This document shows, in pieces, positions 8,794-17,220 of a stretch of 64,000 bases of DNA. The position numbers were made by a program, and so were the translations under genes. The notes beneath the pieces were generated by a model that made no database searches, had not been told where the DNA came from, and worked only from the letters and a program-made list of their open reading frames with translations. This DNA is from Sediminibacillus dalangtanensis (GTDB taxonomy: Bacteria > Bacillota > Bacilli > Bacillales > Amphibacillaceae), in the NCBI RefSeq assembly GCF_017792025.1, contig NZ_CP046956.1, forward strand, positions 2,790,001 through 2,854,000, read 5' to 3'. The number at the start of each line of letters is the position of its first letter. Position 1 is the stretch's first letter.

Positions 8794-9820
8794 GAATTGT
8801 TCCACCACCTAACCAAGATTACTAATACGTTCCTCCCTTCTCAACTTCTCTCATTTTATAGTATACCTCTATAAGAATATTCTTGTAAAGGAATATTACA
8901 GATTTAACTATAGAATAAAGTTTGATCATCCATACCTTTTAAAAGTTTTATCCTATTGAAAATTCTCAATTTCACGAATACAACCTATAAAACAGTCTCG
9001 AGTATAGCTTGAACCAATAAATCTGCTTGTACAATAGAGTTCGTCTCATTTAAAACAATTATTGTTAGGTGGTTTATAATAAAGTTCGATCAAAAAGATC
9101 TCCCAAACCCGTACTTTATTGTAAACGAAAAAATCCATTTTCGTATGTTTCTCCACCGAAAACGGAACTCTAAATGGTAATCAAGTACCTTTTTTATTAG
9201 ACCAATAACAACTTCTACAGCTCGCTGATGCTATAATATGTTAATTAACATTGTCATTATCAACTCTTAATTCATTCTTTTCCTCGTCGATTAACCCTTT
9301 TTCCCCTCAGTAAACTCGCCTGATTACTGAAGCTTAATTTTTATTTCACAGTATTTTTGTCCTGCGCAGCAATAAATCCTGTTATTAATGAGCAGTAAGA
9401 GTCTTATACGACGAAACAATCACCCTAAAAGAGTGTTTTTCTCTAACGAAAACTATTCAGTTACCAGTAACGTTGTACTGTGCAATAAGTAGTTCTGTTG
9501 TTTTCCGTCTTACTAATTCAAGATTAGCGCCCGCTTGCGGAGGATTGTTATAACAGGCTAATAAAAAGTAGGTCTCCTAAACTTAAGTTTCCACTTCACA
9601 AATTAAATTGTCTTTTCACGATCATTATCCAGAAAGATAAATGGGATAAATTTCTTCTTTATGTAAAATAACTTTGTCTTGTCAAAATCAATGGCTGTTT
9701 TCTAAAAGATTGTTGTTTTTAGAACAATATTTGTATAAGTTAAATTTTCTGATAAAATTAAAGTAAGTTTGAAACTTTAGGATATCTATTTCGCATGAAT
9801 ATATTAAGGGAGATTTTACT
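8794..9820. other. One-kilobase non-coding gap
   Basis: AT-rich and without a supported gene. It holds two versions of the dispersed motif, TTGTACTGTGCAATAAGTAG at 9473-9492 and a degenerate one at about 9357-9378, plus small hairpin-like stretches. It may be decayed accessory DNA. The promoter of the ArsR operon must lie near its left end. Confidence 0.4.
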
Positions 9821-9835
9821 ATTCTAAAAAAGATA

Positions 9836-10228
9836 TTGGGTGTTTCAGCAGTGATTGTAGGAATGATAATTTTACTTTACTTAATGGTTGGTAATTACTA
9901 TGACCTTCAAATAGCGTCACAAAGGGCATCAGAAGATACAAAAACCCTACTTATAGCAATGTCTTTGTGGGCGTTCCTATTTGGTGTATTGATGGAATGG
10001 AAAGGTTTAAGGAGCCTTTTAAAAGGGCAGTTTAACTTTAACTGGAAACTTCTTATTCCAACAGTAATCTTGTCTGTCCTTGTGTTTATACCAAATATCT
10101 ATTGGGTGAAGTGGTATGGAGTATCACAGGACATTTACCCCAACATCTTCTTATTACCTGAAACGCATATGATTTTATCGGTTTTAGCAGGAACGATATT
10201 GGTTCGTTCATTTACAGACAAAAAGTAA
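9836..10228 (+). CDS. Small membrane protein of unknown function
   Basis: Protein of about 130 residues with three or four hydrophobic helices (near residues 5-20, 40-55, 70-90 and 110-125) and the sequence MEWKGLRSLLKGQFNFNW between the second and third. I do not recognise the family. The start is uncertain: TTG at 9836 has no well-placed ribosome site, while AAGGGAG (9806-9812) is correctly spaced for codons ATT CTA AAA AAG beginning at 9821, where relatives might carry ATG. A rare ATT start or a damaged start codon are both possible. A hairpin terminator follows. Confidence 0.55.
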   Translation: MGVSAVIVGMIILLYLMVGNYYDLQIASQRASEDTKTLLIAMSLWAFLFGVLMEWKGLRSLLKGQFNFNWKLLIPTVILSVLVFIPNIYWVKWYGVSQDIYPNIFLLPETHMILSVLAGTILVRSFTDKK

Positions 10229-10243
10229 GTATTTTTATCGACT

Positions 10244-10266
10244 GACCTCTTTATCGGAGGTCTTTT
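10244..10266 (+). terminator. Terminator after the small membrane protein gene
   Basis: GACCTC and GAGGTC arms with a seven-base loop, followed by TTTTCTT. It lies directly between the end of the plus-strand gene and the end of the transposase gene. Confidence 0.65.
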
Positions 10267-10267
10267 C

Positions 10268-11278
10268 TTATGCACTTTTTAACATTTCAACTGTAGTATG
10301 ATTAGATTTTTGACACGCTGAAATAAGCATTTGTTCTACTCGTTTATCAAATGCTAAATCCTTCCCTAATTCGAGCCAACGGAACCAATAGAGATAGTTG
10401 TCCAAATAATATGTTCCAACCCCTTGAAATCGTTCCAACCACCCTTTCAAGCGATTGTGAAAGTTATTAACGTGTTGGATATGATATATCCCTTTCTTAA
10501 CACGTTGTTTCTGGCGTTCATTGACTGTTTCGTGTATGAGTCCCTTCAGTTTGGCAAACTTCTTATAGTTTGTGGATGTATCTGTGCATAACAAAGCAGA
10601 TGGGTGAATATATTCACCTATCACAGTGTCAATTTCTTCGGCTTTAACACGCCCTGTTCCTGCTTTTCGAGCAATCATATTGCCGTTCCTATCTTGTGCT
10701 ACTACAACAGCAATTTTAAGGTTAGAAATACCCCTTTTCTTGTCTTTTTCTCCACGTTTCTTGGCTTTTCTGTGAGTGATTTCTCTTCGACCTTTTAATG
10801 ACTCACGAAAGAAGGTTTCGTCACTTTCAATGATACCTTGCAATTGATTGAACCCAAGACTTCCTAATGCGTTCAAGATTTTATGTCTCCAATAAAATGC
10901 AGTGGAAATGTGTATTTGAAGTTTTTCAGCGATTTTAGGCAGAGTAAATCCATCTACCATTAGTTCAATGTATTTCACCCATTTTCCAGGGTATCGTGAA
11001 CCTGCAAATGGAGTATTCGTCATATCATTGAATGTCCTATTGCAATCCTTACATAAATAGCGTTGGCGAGTACGATATTTACCATTACGCTTAACAGACA
11101 TACTTCCACAATGAACACAAGCCATACCCGTAGAAAATCGTGCTTCCCGAATGGTCTTTAGTAGTTTTGTGATTTTGTCAGGCTCTTCTGGAAACAAATC
11201 CTGTTTCATAGCATCAAATAAAGCCATTTGCTCTGATTTCGTTAATTCGCTGAATTCTTCATATACATCCTTCCACAT
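10268..11278 (-). CDS. IS1595-family (ISXO2-like) transposase
   Basis: Intact 336-residue transposase. It has an N-terminal zinc ribbon with two CxxC pairs (CVHCGSMS and CKDCNRTF, residues about 54-85), a helix-turn-helix-like DGFTLPKIAEKLQIHISTAF, and an ISXO2-like DDE nuclease domain (IIESDETFFRES, LLCTDTSTNYKKFA, HVNNFHNRLKGW; the last carries the N in place of the usual E). An extended -10 (TGATATAAT) is visible upstream of the ATG. I could not find convincing terminal inverted repeats, so the element's boundaries are not called. It interrupts nothing obvious. Confidence 0.9.
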   Translation of the reverse strand: MWKDVYEEFSELTKSEQMALFDAMKQDLFPEEPDKITKLLKTIREARFSTGMACVHCGSMSVKRNGKYRTRQRYLCKDCNRTFNDMTNTPFAGSRYPGKWVKYIELMVDGFTLPKIAEKLQIHISTAFYWRHKILNALGSLGFNQLQGIIESDETFFRESLKGRREITHRKAKKRGEKDKKRGISNLKIAVVVAQDRNGNMIARKAGTGRVKAEEIDTVIGEYIHPSALLCTDTSTNYKKFAKLKGLIHETVNERQKQRVKKGIYHIQHVNNFHNRLKGWLERFQGVGTYYLDNYLYWFRWLELGKDLAFDKRVEQMLISACQKSNHTTVEMLKSA

Positions 11279-11367
11279 ACTTGAACGCCTCCTTAGACTG
11301 CATTATATCAACCTTTATACAGTATTGGTCAAGAAAGCAACAATCTATGCGAAAATAGCAAAATCAA

Positions 11368-11416
11368 TTGACAAAAATACAAATTATGGTTATATTCATG
11401 TCAAATAAAATTGACA
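11368..11416 (+). promoter_or_regulatory. SigmaA promoter with overlapping inverted-repeat operator
   Basis: TTGACA (11368-11373), a 17-base spacer and TATATT (11391-11396). Just downstream, at the expected transcription start, lies TGTCAA-N6-TTGACA (11399-11416), a clean inverted repeat and a likely operator for the regulator encoded next. Confidence 0.65.
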
Positions 11417-11438
11417 AGTCAAAAAAGGTGGACTTAAT

Positions 11439-12053
11439 GTGAAGCAGAGCGTACTTATTCTTACACAACTGGAACAATTGAAAGCGCTGAGTGATCCATT
11501 ACGTGTGAAAATACTACATTTATTAATTGAAAACTCTTATTCCGGACAACAATTATCTCAGTTATTGGATGTGCCCAGGCAAAAAATTCATTATCATTTA
11601 AAAGACCTTGAAAAGAACAATTTAATCTATTTAGTTAGTGAGTCAAAGAAACGAAATATGACTGAAAAACTCTATAGAGCAGTGGCAAGAAGTTTTATCC
11701 CAGCAAAAGATTTACTGCCTTATCAAACCATTCAGGGTGAAAGCGGAAAGATTATGACGCTTACTGCAATAGACCGGACAAAAGAACGTGCCTTGGAGGC
11801 TCCAGATGACGCTTTTATTACTGATTCTGAAGATCCTAAAGAGTGGGACAAGGTAGCCAGTCAATTAGAAGTACAAACAACCGAAGAAAAGTTTAGACAT
11901 TGGGTTACAAAGTATCAAGCATTATTAGAAGAATTACAGGAAATGACAGACAAAGGAGAAAACAGTAAATGGTACTATGTATCCACCTTTGGTTTTCAAA
12001 TGAAGGCTCCTTTTTTCAAGGCTAACGAAGACGAGGAAGATGAGCATGGTTAA
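11439..12053 (+). CDS. ArsR-like winged-helix transcriptional regulator
   Basis: Protein of 204 residues. The N-terminal winged helix reads LEQLKALSDPLRVKILHLL, LSQLLDVPRQKIHYHLKDLE and ends in a wing with KLYRAVARSF. The 110-residue C-terminal part is helical and acidic and probably senses a ligand. The start is GTG at 11439, after AAAGGTGG. Its 3' end overlaps the MFS gene by 14 bases, so the two are co-translated. This pairing suggests that it controls an efflux pump and responds to the pump's substrate. No metal-binding cysteine motif is present. Confidence 0.8.
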   Translation: MKQSVLILTQLEQLKALSDPLRVKILHLLIENSYSGQQLSQLLDVPRQKIHYHLKDLEKNNLIYLVSESKKRNMTEKLYRAVARSFIPAKDLLPYQTIQGESGKIMTLTAIDRTKERALEAPDDAFITDSEDPKEWDKVASQLEVQTTEEKFRHWVTKYQALLEELQEMTDKGENSKWYYVSTFGFQMKAPFFKANEDEEDEHG

Positions 12054-13296
12054 ATGGCAAACGAAGGCATTTCAACAGTTTTCTGTACTAGTATGGTCTA
12101 TGCTGTTGTCAAACGTTGTATTTAATATTACACGTTTTATGGCAATGCCTTTTATAGCCATCTATTTCAGTGAAAAATTGAATCTTAATCCTTCAGAGGT
12201 CGGGATATTGATTGGAATTTCCCCGCTAAGCTCATTGATTTTCAGCATTCTTGGAGGGAGATTGGGAGATAAATTCGGGGTCCATCGTATGTACCCGTTT
12301 GCTTTGATTGTACCCGCAGTTAGTCTTGTTGGTTACATAATTGTACCAAACTATTATGCCATAGCAGTTTTTTCCGTATTCGCAGGAGTAGGATGGGCAA
12401 TTTATAACTCGACCAGTAATGCTATTCTTGCTATACATGCACCCGAATCTCATACAGAAAAGATATTCAGCTATAATTACTGGGGAATTAACCTTGGTGG
12501 TGCTTTGGGACCACTTATCGGTGTGGCCGTTATTGCAGGCGGAAATTATGAGATACCAATAGGACTGTTTGCTTTTGTACTGCTATTAATTGCCGGAACA
12601 ATGTTACTTTTGTTCAGAAAAACGGGAGCTATCTTACAAGATCATAATAACACCGAAGAGAAAAAAGATACTGATGCTAAAGGCTCTGTTTTCAAACTAT
12701 TATTTAAGGACCGAACATTAATATTAATGACCATAAGTTCATTTTTAATCTATTTTATTGAAGCTCAGGATGATTCCAATTTCGCTCAATTTTTAAATGG
12801 TTCTTTTGAGAATGGGATACAGATATTTGGAACACTAGTCTCCATGATGACAGGGATCATTGTGATAGTTCAGCCAATCATAGCTCAGTATATTGATCGT
12901 ATGAACAATAATGTAGCGTTTATATTCGGAAATGGTTTATACTTCGTTGGATTTTTATCTTTGTTTTTTCTATATAACCAAACATGGTCATGGTATTTCG
13001 CATTTGCGCTTATTACGCTTGGAGAAATTATTGTAGCACCAAAAAAGCAGGCCATCATGGCCAAAAGTGCTCCACGTCATTTAAAAGCAACTTATTTCTC
13101 CATCATCTATGCTGGCGGAAATCTTGCAAATGCCATTGGGCCTTGGATCGGAGGATTACTATTAACGCATGTAGGCGTTAATTATCTCCTCCTTCTATTA
13201 ATGGTTGTAACTGCCTTTCAGTGTTATATATTAATAAATGCTAACCAATCCTATGAACGACTTTCTAAACCCAAACAAACTATTAACGAAGCCTGA
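12040..13296 (+). CDS. MFS transporter, probable drug efflux pump
   Basis: Protein of 418 residues with about 12 transmembrane helices and the MFS inter-helix 2-3 motif in GGRLGDKFGVHRM. The central loop (about residues 200-225) is charged. It resembles proton-driven drug:H+ antiporters of Bacilli. The start overlaps the end of the upstream regulator; a second ATG two codons later is equally possible. The regulator-pump pair under one promoter with a nearby operator suggests substrate-induced efflux. The substrate cannot be read from sequence. Confidence 0.85.
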   Translation: MSMVKWQTKAFQQFSVLVWSMLLSNVVFNITRFMAMPFIAIYFSEKLNLNPSEVGILIGISPLSSLIFSILGGRLGDKFGVHRMYPFALIVPAVSLVGYIIVPNYYAIAVFSVFAGVGWAIYNSTSNAILAIHAPESHTEKIFSYNYWGINLGGALGPLIGVAVIAGGNYEIPIGLFAFVLLLIAGTMLLLFRKTGAILQDHNNTEEKKDTDAKGSVFKLLFKDRTLILMTISSFLIYFIEAQDDSNFAQFLNGSFENGIQIFGTLVSMMTGIIVIVQPIIAQYIDRMNNNVAFIFGNGLYFVGFLSLFFLYNQTWSWYFAFALITLGEIIVAPKKQAIMAKSAPRHLKATYFSIIYAGGNLANAIGPWIGGLLLTHVGVNYLLLLLMVVTAFQCYILINANQSYERLSKPKQTINEA

Positions 13297-13744
13297 TCAA
13301 ATCATGGTTCGGTTAACTTTAGTATGTTTTCGGGAGAAATAAGCACTTTCAATCCTCTGTTATTTTAACAAAAAGTTATTCCATAACTGACACGTTTATT
13401 GATAACCCACCTGATAAAAAACTTTTTAATTCCAAGTACATTATTGCACATATAAAGTTATTTTTTGGGCAGTACAATGTCAACTACGAGGAGACGATTA
13501 CTTGATAAACATTATCGTCTCCTTGATTAGTCAACAGTATATTTGTACTGTGCTGCAAATGGCATTCTTCTTTAACATTAGCTACCCGTTAGTTTAAATA
13601 AACTTCTTAACAAACTTAGATTTTATTACAGGAATGCTGCACGGTTAATTGAATATAGAAAGCGACTGCTTTTTTAGCGATCCCCTCAGTTAGATTAGTT
13701 TGACGGTTCCTAATATTAGAATAGCCCCATTTGGAAAAGTCAAA
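13297..13744. other. Non-coding gap with hairpin and dispersed motif
   Basis: No gene seen. AGGAGACGAT (13489-13498) pairs with ATCGTCTCCT (13514-13523). TTGTACTGTGCTGCAAAT lies at 13543-13560, a fourth copy of the motif found at 3676, 6917 and 9473. Confidence 0.45.
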
Positions 13745-14665
13745 TTAATCTTCTACCATAGACAGCAATACTTTTTCCATTTCTTCTTTTGACAATGATT
13801 CTGCAAACAATACAATTTTGTAACCTTTTTCTGGTACAGTAACCCTCATACCGTACTTCATACCAACACTTTTATCTTTTGTGGAAATATAATCAAACTG
13901 AAATCCATTTAGTCTATAGGTTGTGTCTTTTTTGAAAAGACCAGTCTCCTGCATATCCGCAAGGAAATCTTTTTGATTTATATTCACCTGTTTTGTCCAA
14001 AACACAAACTCTCCATTGCTAAAATCTAATGAAACAGCTGGTTCACTATTTGAGTTTTGCATCGGATAGCTTTCCCCATTTTTTGTATATCCTTCTGGCA
14101 AATATTTTGGTTTAGTAAAAGGGAAGCTTGCCATTTGTTTAGCCTCGGTTGTTTGAAATTTGTTTTCGTAAGTTTCCATTGATTCTTGAATTTGATCTAA
14201 TTTCAGTTCTTCTTCAGCATTAGGATTTTCTCTATTTTCTTTTTGTATCCTATTAAGTATCTCGGTCTGCTCCTTATATAATTGGGTATAATCGTTGAAC
14301 TCTTTTTCTGTTAAATTTTCTTTTGCTATTTCTAAGTGTCTGTCAAAAAAATCTAATTCTCCTTGACTCTCCTCTGGATAAGCTTGCATTAAATTTTCTT
14401 TTGAACCAAATAATTGGTTGATTAACGTTTCAGCAGCGTTCGTAATGTGAGTACCACCGAACGTAAACGCTGAACCAATTATCATTACTGAAGCAGCTGC
14501 AGCAAGTATCCACTTCGGGTAACTTTTTCTTCTTCTATTTACTATATTAGTTTGTTGTATATAACTATTTTTCTCTAATTTTTCAAATGTATTTTTTTTA
14601 AACTCTTCAATATCTACCTGATGTTCAAAGTACGTTTTTGCTGACCTTAATTCTTTTTCCTTCAT
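13745..14665 (-). CDS. Membrane-bound anti-sigma factor-like protein (DUF4367-like C terminus)
   Basis: Protein of 306 residues with a cytoplasmic N terminus (1-50), one transmembrane helix (about 51-70, KWILAAAASVMIIGSAFTFG), a long charged helical stretch (about 100-175) and an extracytoplasmic beta domain beginning PKYLPEGYTKNG. That last part resembles DUF4367 domains of sporulation and anti-sigma proteins. The ATG at 14665 follows GGAGGA; the upstream in-frame ATG overlaps that site. The gene overlaps the end of the sigma factor gene by 41 bases, the usual arrangement of an ECF sigma factor and its membrane anti-sigma partner. The signal sensed is unknown. Confidence 0.75.
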   Translation of the reverse strand: MKEKELRSAKTYFEHQVDIEEFKKNTFEKLEKNSYIQQTNIVNRRRKSYPKWILAAAASVMIIGSAFTFGGTHITNAAETLINQLFGSKENLMQAYPEESQGELDFFDRHLEIAKENLTEKEFNDYTQLYKEQTEILNRIQKENRENPNAEEELKLDQIQESMETYENKFQTTEAKQMASFPFTKPKYLPEGYTKNGESYPMQNSNSEPAVSLDFSNGEFVFWTKQVNINQKDFLADMQETGLFKKDTTYRLNGFQFDYISTKDKSVGMKYGMRVTVPEKGYKIVLFAESLSKEEMEKVLLSMVED

Positions 14666-15155
14666 ATTTATCCTCCTCAATTTGCCTGCTTAATAATTCA
14701 CGACCACGGGCAAGTCTAGATTTAACCGTTCCAATACTTAAATTTAAAATGTTCGATATTTGCTTAATTGAAAGCTCTTCAAAATAGAAGAGTGTAATAG
14801 TCATACTATAATGTTTTGGAAGATTAAGGACGGCGTTATGTACTTCTTCTTCTTGAACACTTCGGAGATATGATTCTTCACTGCTTTCTTGTTTCTTTTC
14901 AGGTAAAAAGTCAGATATGATTTCACGCCAAGATTTTCTAAACGAACTTTTACATTCATTAATCACAATTCTCGCAAGCCAAGGAAAGGGATCTCCTTTA
15001 TTCTCTAATTGGTCCATTGAATGATATGCTTTAATTAATGCATCTTGTACGTTATCTTCTGCTTTCAGCCAATCCTTGACATAAGAATAAGCAACCCTAA
15101 CAAGACGTTGCGTATACTTATCAATCCATTCTTCTAAAACTTCCTTCTTATTCAA
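14625..15155 (-). CDS. ECF-type RNA polymerase sigma factor
   Basis: Sigma-70 family protein of about 176 residues. Region 2 reads RLVRVAYSYVKDWLKAEDNV and QDALIKAYHSMDQ; region 4 reads LPKHYSMTITLFYFEELSIK and ISNILNLSIGTVKSRLARGR. The start is put at TTG 15155 because AAAGGGGG lies at the right distance and overlaps the earlier in-frame ATG. It is translationally coupled to the anti-sigma gene. ECF factors of this kind usually direct their own promoter, but I could not identify a convincing -35/-10 pair. Target genes unknown. Confidence 0.85.
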   Translation of the reverse strand: MNKKEVLEEWIDKYTQRLVRVAYSYVKDWLKAEDNVQDALIKAYHSMDQLENKGDPFPWLARIVINECKSSFRKSWREIISDFLPEKKQESSEESYLRSVQEEEVHNAVLNLPKHYSMTITLFYFEELSIKQISNILNLSIGTVKSRLARGRELLSRQIEEDKYEGKRIKVSKNVL

Positions 15156-15724
15156 GAATTTGCCCCCTTTCATTTTTATATTTTGTTATTTCAAAAGTAA
15201 GATGTATTTACATTAAAAAAGGTTCCATTTTTTTATATAAAAAAGACTGCCATTATTTTCGCAGCCTTCTCTAATATGGAAGAACCCTGTTAACTTAACA
15301 AGGGATTATTAATTTTAAGGTAAATATTCTAACAAAAATTTTCTAGCATCCTCATTTTTCAAATACACTTCATAAAATTTGAGGAAATTTTAGATGTTTT
15401 ATTATTTTTTCTTCACTTAAAATTTCCGTTAGTTTAAGTGAATAATTTCACAATTTCATATATCTTCTTATTTAAATCATACCAGAAGAAAAAGCATTAT
15501 TGATCCTATTTCCTGCTATTATGGAAATAATTCCCTTCGCAATATGAGTCTACTACGTAATAAGGGAGATCCTTCAACTACTTGGCACTAGTAAAAGCGG
15601 CGGTTTGTTGGTTAAGAAACATTCCAACTATTATTAAGTAAATATATAATCCCTGACTTTTTATCTAGTTTTGGTTACAAGTAAATGGGATACTAAGAAC
15701 TCAATAAAATTCAAACGCTAAAAT
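15156..15724. other. Non-coding gap upstream of the sigma factor gene
   Basis: AT-rich, with the promoter region of the sigma/anti-sigma pair at its left end. No supported gene. Short coding-like scraps around 15530-15620 cannot be assigned. Confidence 0.35.
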
Positions 15725-15757
15725 AAGCCCCAACAGAGTGTTCTATCGGGGCTTTTT
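15725..15757 (+). terminator. Orphan plus-strand terminator
   Basis: AAGCCCC and GGGGCTT arms followed by TTT. No intact plus-strand gene precedes it within 2 kb, so it is probably left over from a lost gene. Confidence 0.6.
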
Positions 15758-15850
15758 ACGTTTCAAACATAGATAATATCGGAAAGGATCATTCTGATTT
15801 AGACGGGGACGAGCGCCTGTTTTCATTCACCCTTCTTATAGATCAATGCC

Positions 15851-15889
15851 AAAAAAAATAGTGGATAATATCAATCATATTATCCACTA
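15851..15889 (-). terminator. Terminator of the metY-to-hom operon
   Basis: Perfect 13-bp arms (15859-15871 and 15877-15889) with a five-base loop. On the minus strand the right side is followed by eight T residues. It lies 77 bases beyond the hom stop codon. Confidence 0.85.
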
Positions 15890-15965
15890 CCTAACAGCTT
15901 TTTCATTATCCTATACTTTCTTTAGCCTGGTAAAGTCACTGTTATAATCGCCAATAAACAACCAT

Positions 15966-17192
15966 TCACGTCAAAACCGGAACAGTATCCTGTATCTCCC
16001 GACCAGCCCCTGCCAATCTAAAGTAATTGCTGATTCTACCGGCCTGCAGCAAGTTCTCCAGCTCTTCTGCAGTAGCGGAAACAAGGTAAGTGTTGCTGTT
16101 AGCTTGCTTGCCACTCCAACGCTGTTTAACAGCAGCAGTTTTCGGTATGGACGGAGCCATGATCAGCCAATCCTGCAAACGACTGGGATCTTCCGCAGAA
16201 AATGTCGTATCCATTATTGCTTTTCTGTTGTCTGTCTCCTTATACAACTGGACGAAATCTTCTACGATTGCACTAGCAGTAGGAAGTGCTCCGGCCCCCG
16301 GTCCCTGTAGTTTTAAGTTGCCTGCAAGATCACCGTCGATGGAAACAGCATTATCCACTCCCGCTACCTCATACAGTGGATGTCCTTGCGACACCGCCAT
16401 CGGCTCGACACGAAGCCGTGCTTTCCCTTCATGGACCTGAAGACTGGCAATATGCTTGATTTTCCAACCGGCCGTTTCGACAGCCTGGATGTCGGCAAGC
16501 GTGATGCTGCGTATTCCACGCCGTGTCACCTGCGTCCAGTCAGGCTGATTTCCAAGCAATAAATCGCTCAAAATCATCAGCTTATAAAAGGCATCCCATC
16601 CATCAACGTCATTCCCGGGGTCTGCTTCAGCATATCCTAGCTCTTGGGCGGCGTGTAATGCTTCTTGAAAGCTGACCTTGTTGTCTGCAATTTCGGTCAG
16701 GATGTAATTGGATGTCCCATTCAAAATGGCTTCTACGTTGGAAATATGATTTACTTGCAACAGCTGCTGCAGGGTCCCTATTATCGGGACGCCCCCTGCA
16801 ACCGCTGCTTCATATTTCAACTGTGCGTGCCCCTTATCGGCGGTTTCCCGCAATGATTTCCCTTCATGAGCAAGGAGCTCTTTATTGGCGGTCACCACAT
16901 GGATTCCTTTTTCCAAGACGCTCTGCAAATAACCGGCTCCAGGTTCTATGCCGTTTATTGCTTCGATGATCACGTCGATTTCGCAGACATTGATCAGCTC
17001 TTCGAAGGAAGAGGTTACCAAAATACCATCGGCGATATCACGTTGTTTTGTTTCGTCCTGAATCAAGACGCCGACAATTTCCACTTTTCTTCCTATTAAT
17101 CTTTCGAGCTTGCTTTGTCGTGATTGGAGGGTTTGGTAAACACTGCTGCCTACTGTCCCAAAGCCGAGCAAAGCCACTTTGATCGTCTTCAT
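15966..17192 (-). CDS. hom: Homoserine dehydrogenase with divergent C-terminal domain
   Basis: Reduces aspartate semialdehyde to homoserine with NAD(P)H, the branch point for Met and Thr. Of 408 residues, the N-terminal nucleotide-binding fold carries GFGTVGSSVYQTL. Next come ANKELLAHEG, the catalytic-region motif AAVAGGVPIIGTLQQ and ELGYAEADPGNDVDGWDAFYK. After the GPGAGALPTASAIV motif about 100 residues remain. In the usual Bacillus Hom (about 430 residues) this region is an ACT regulatory domain, but here I see only NTYLVSATAEELENLLQ and no clear ACT core. As last gene of a SAM-riboswitch operon it is probably a methionine-dedicated isoenzyme, perhaps less sensitive to threonine; that is inference. 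It starts 28 bases after the ligase gene. Confidence 0.92.
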   Translation of the reverse strand: MKTIKVALLGFGTVGSSVYQTLQSRQSKLERLIGRKVEIVGVLIQDETKQRDIADGILVTSSFEELINVCEIDVIIEAINGIEPGAGYLQSVLEKGIHVVTANKELLAHEGKSLRETADKGHAQLKYEAAVAGGVPIIGTLQQLLQVNHISNVEAILNGTSNYILTEIADNKVSFQEALHAAQELGYAEADPGNDVDGWDAFYKLMILSDLLLGNQPDWTQVTRRGIRSITLADIQAVETAGWKIKHIASLQVHEGKARLRVEPMAVSQGHPLYEVAGVDNAVSIDGDLAGNLKLQGPGAGALPTASAIVEDFVQLYKETDNRKAIMDTTFSAEDPSRLQDWLIMAPSIPKTAAVKQRWSGKQANSNTYLVSATAEELENLLQAGRISNYFRLAGAGREIQDTVPVLT

Positions 17193-17220
17193 ACTTTTCC
17201 TCCTGTTCCTTCAAGCTGAG

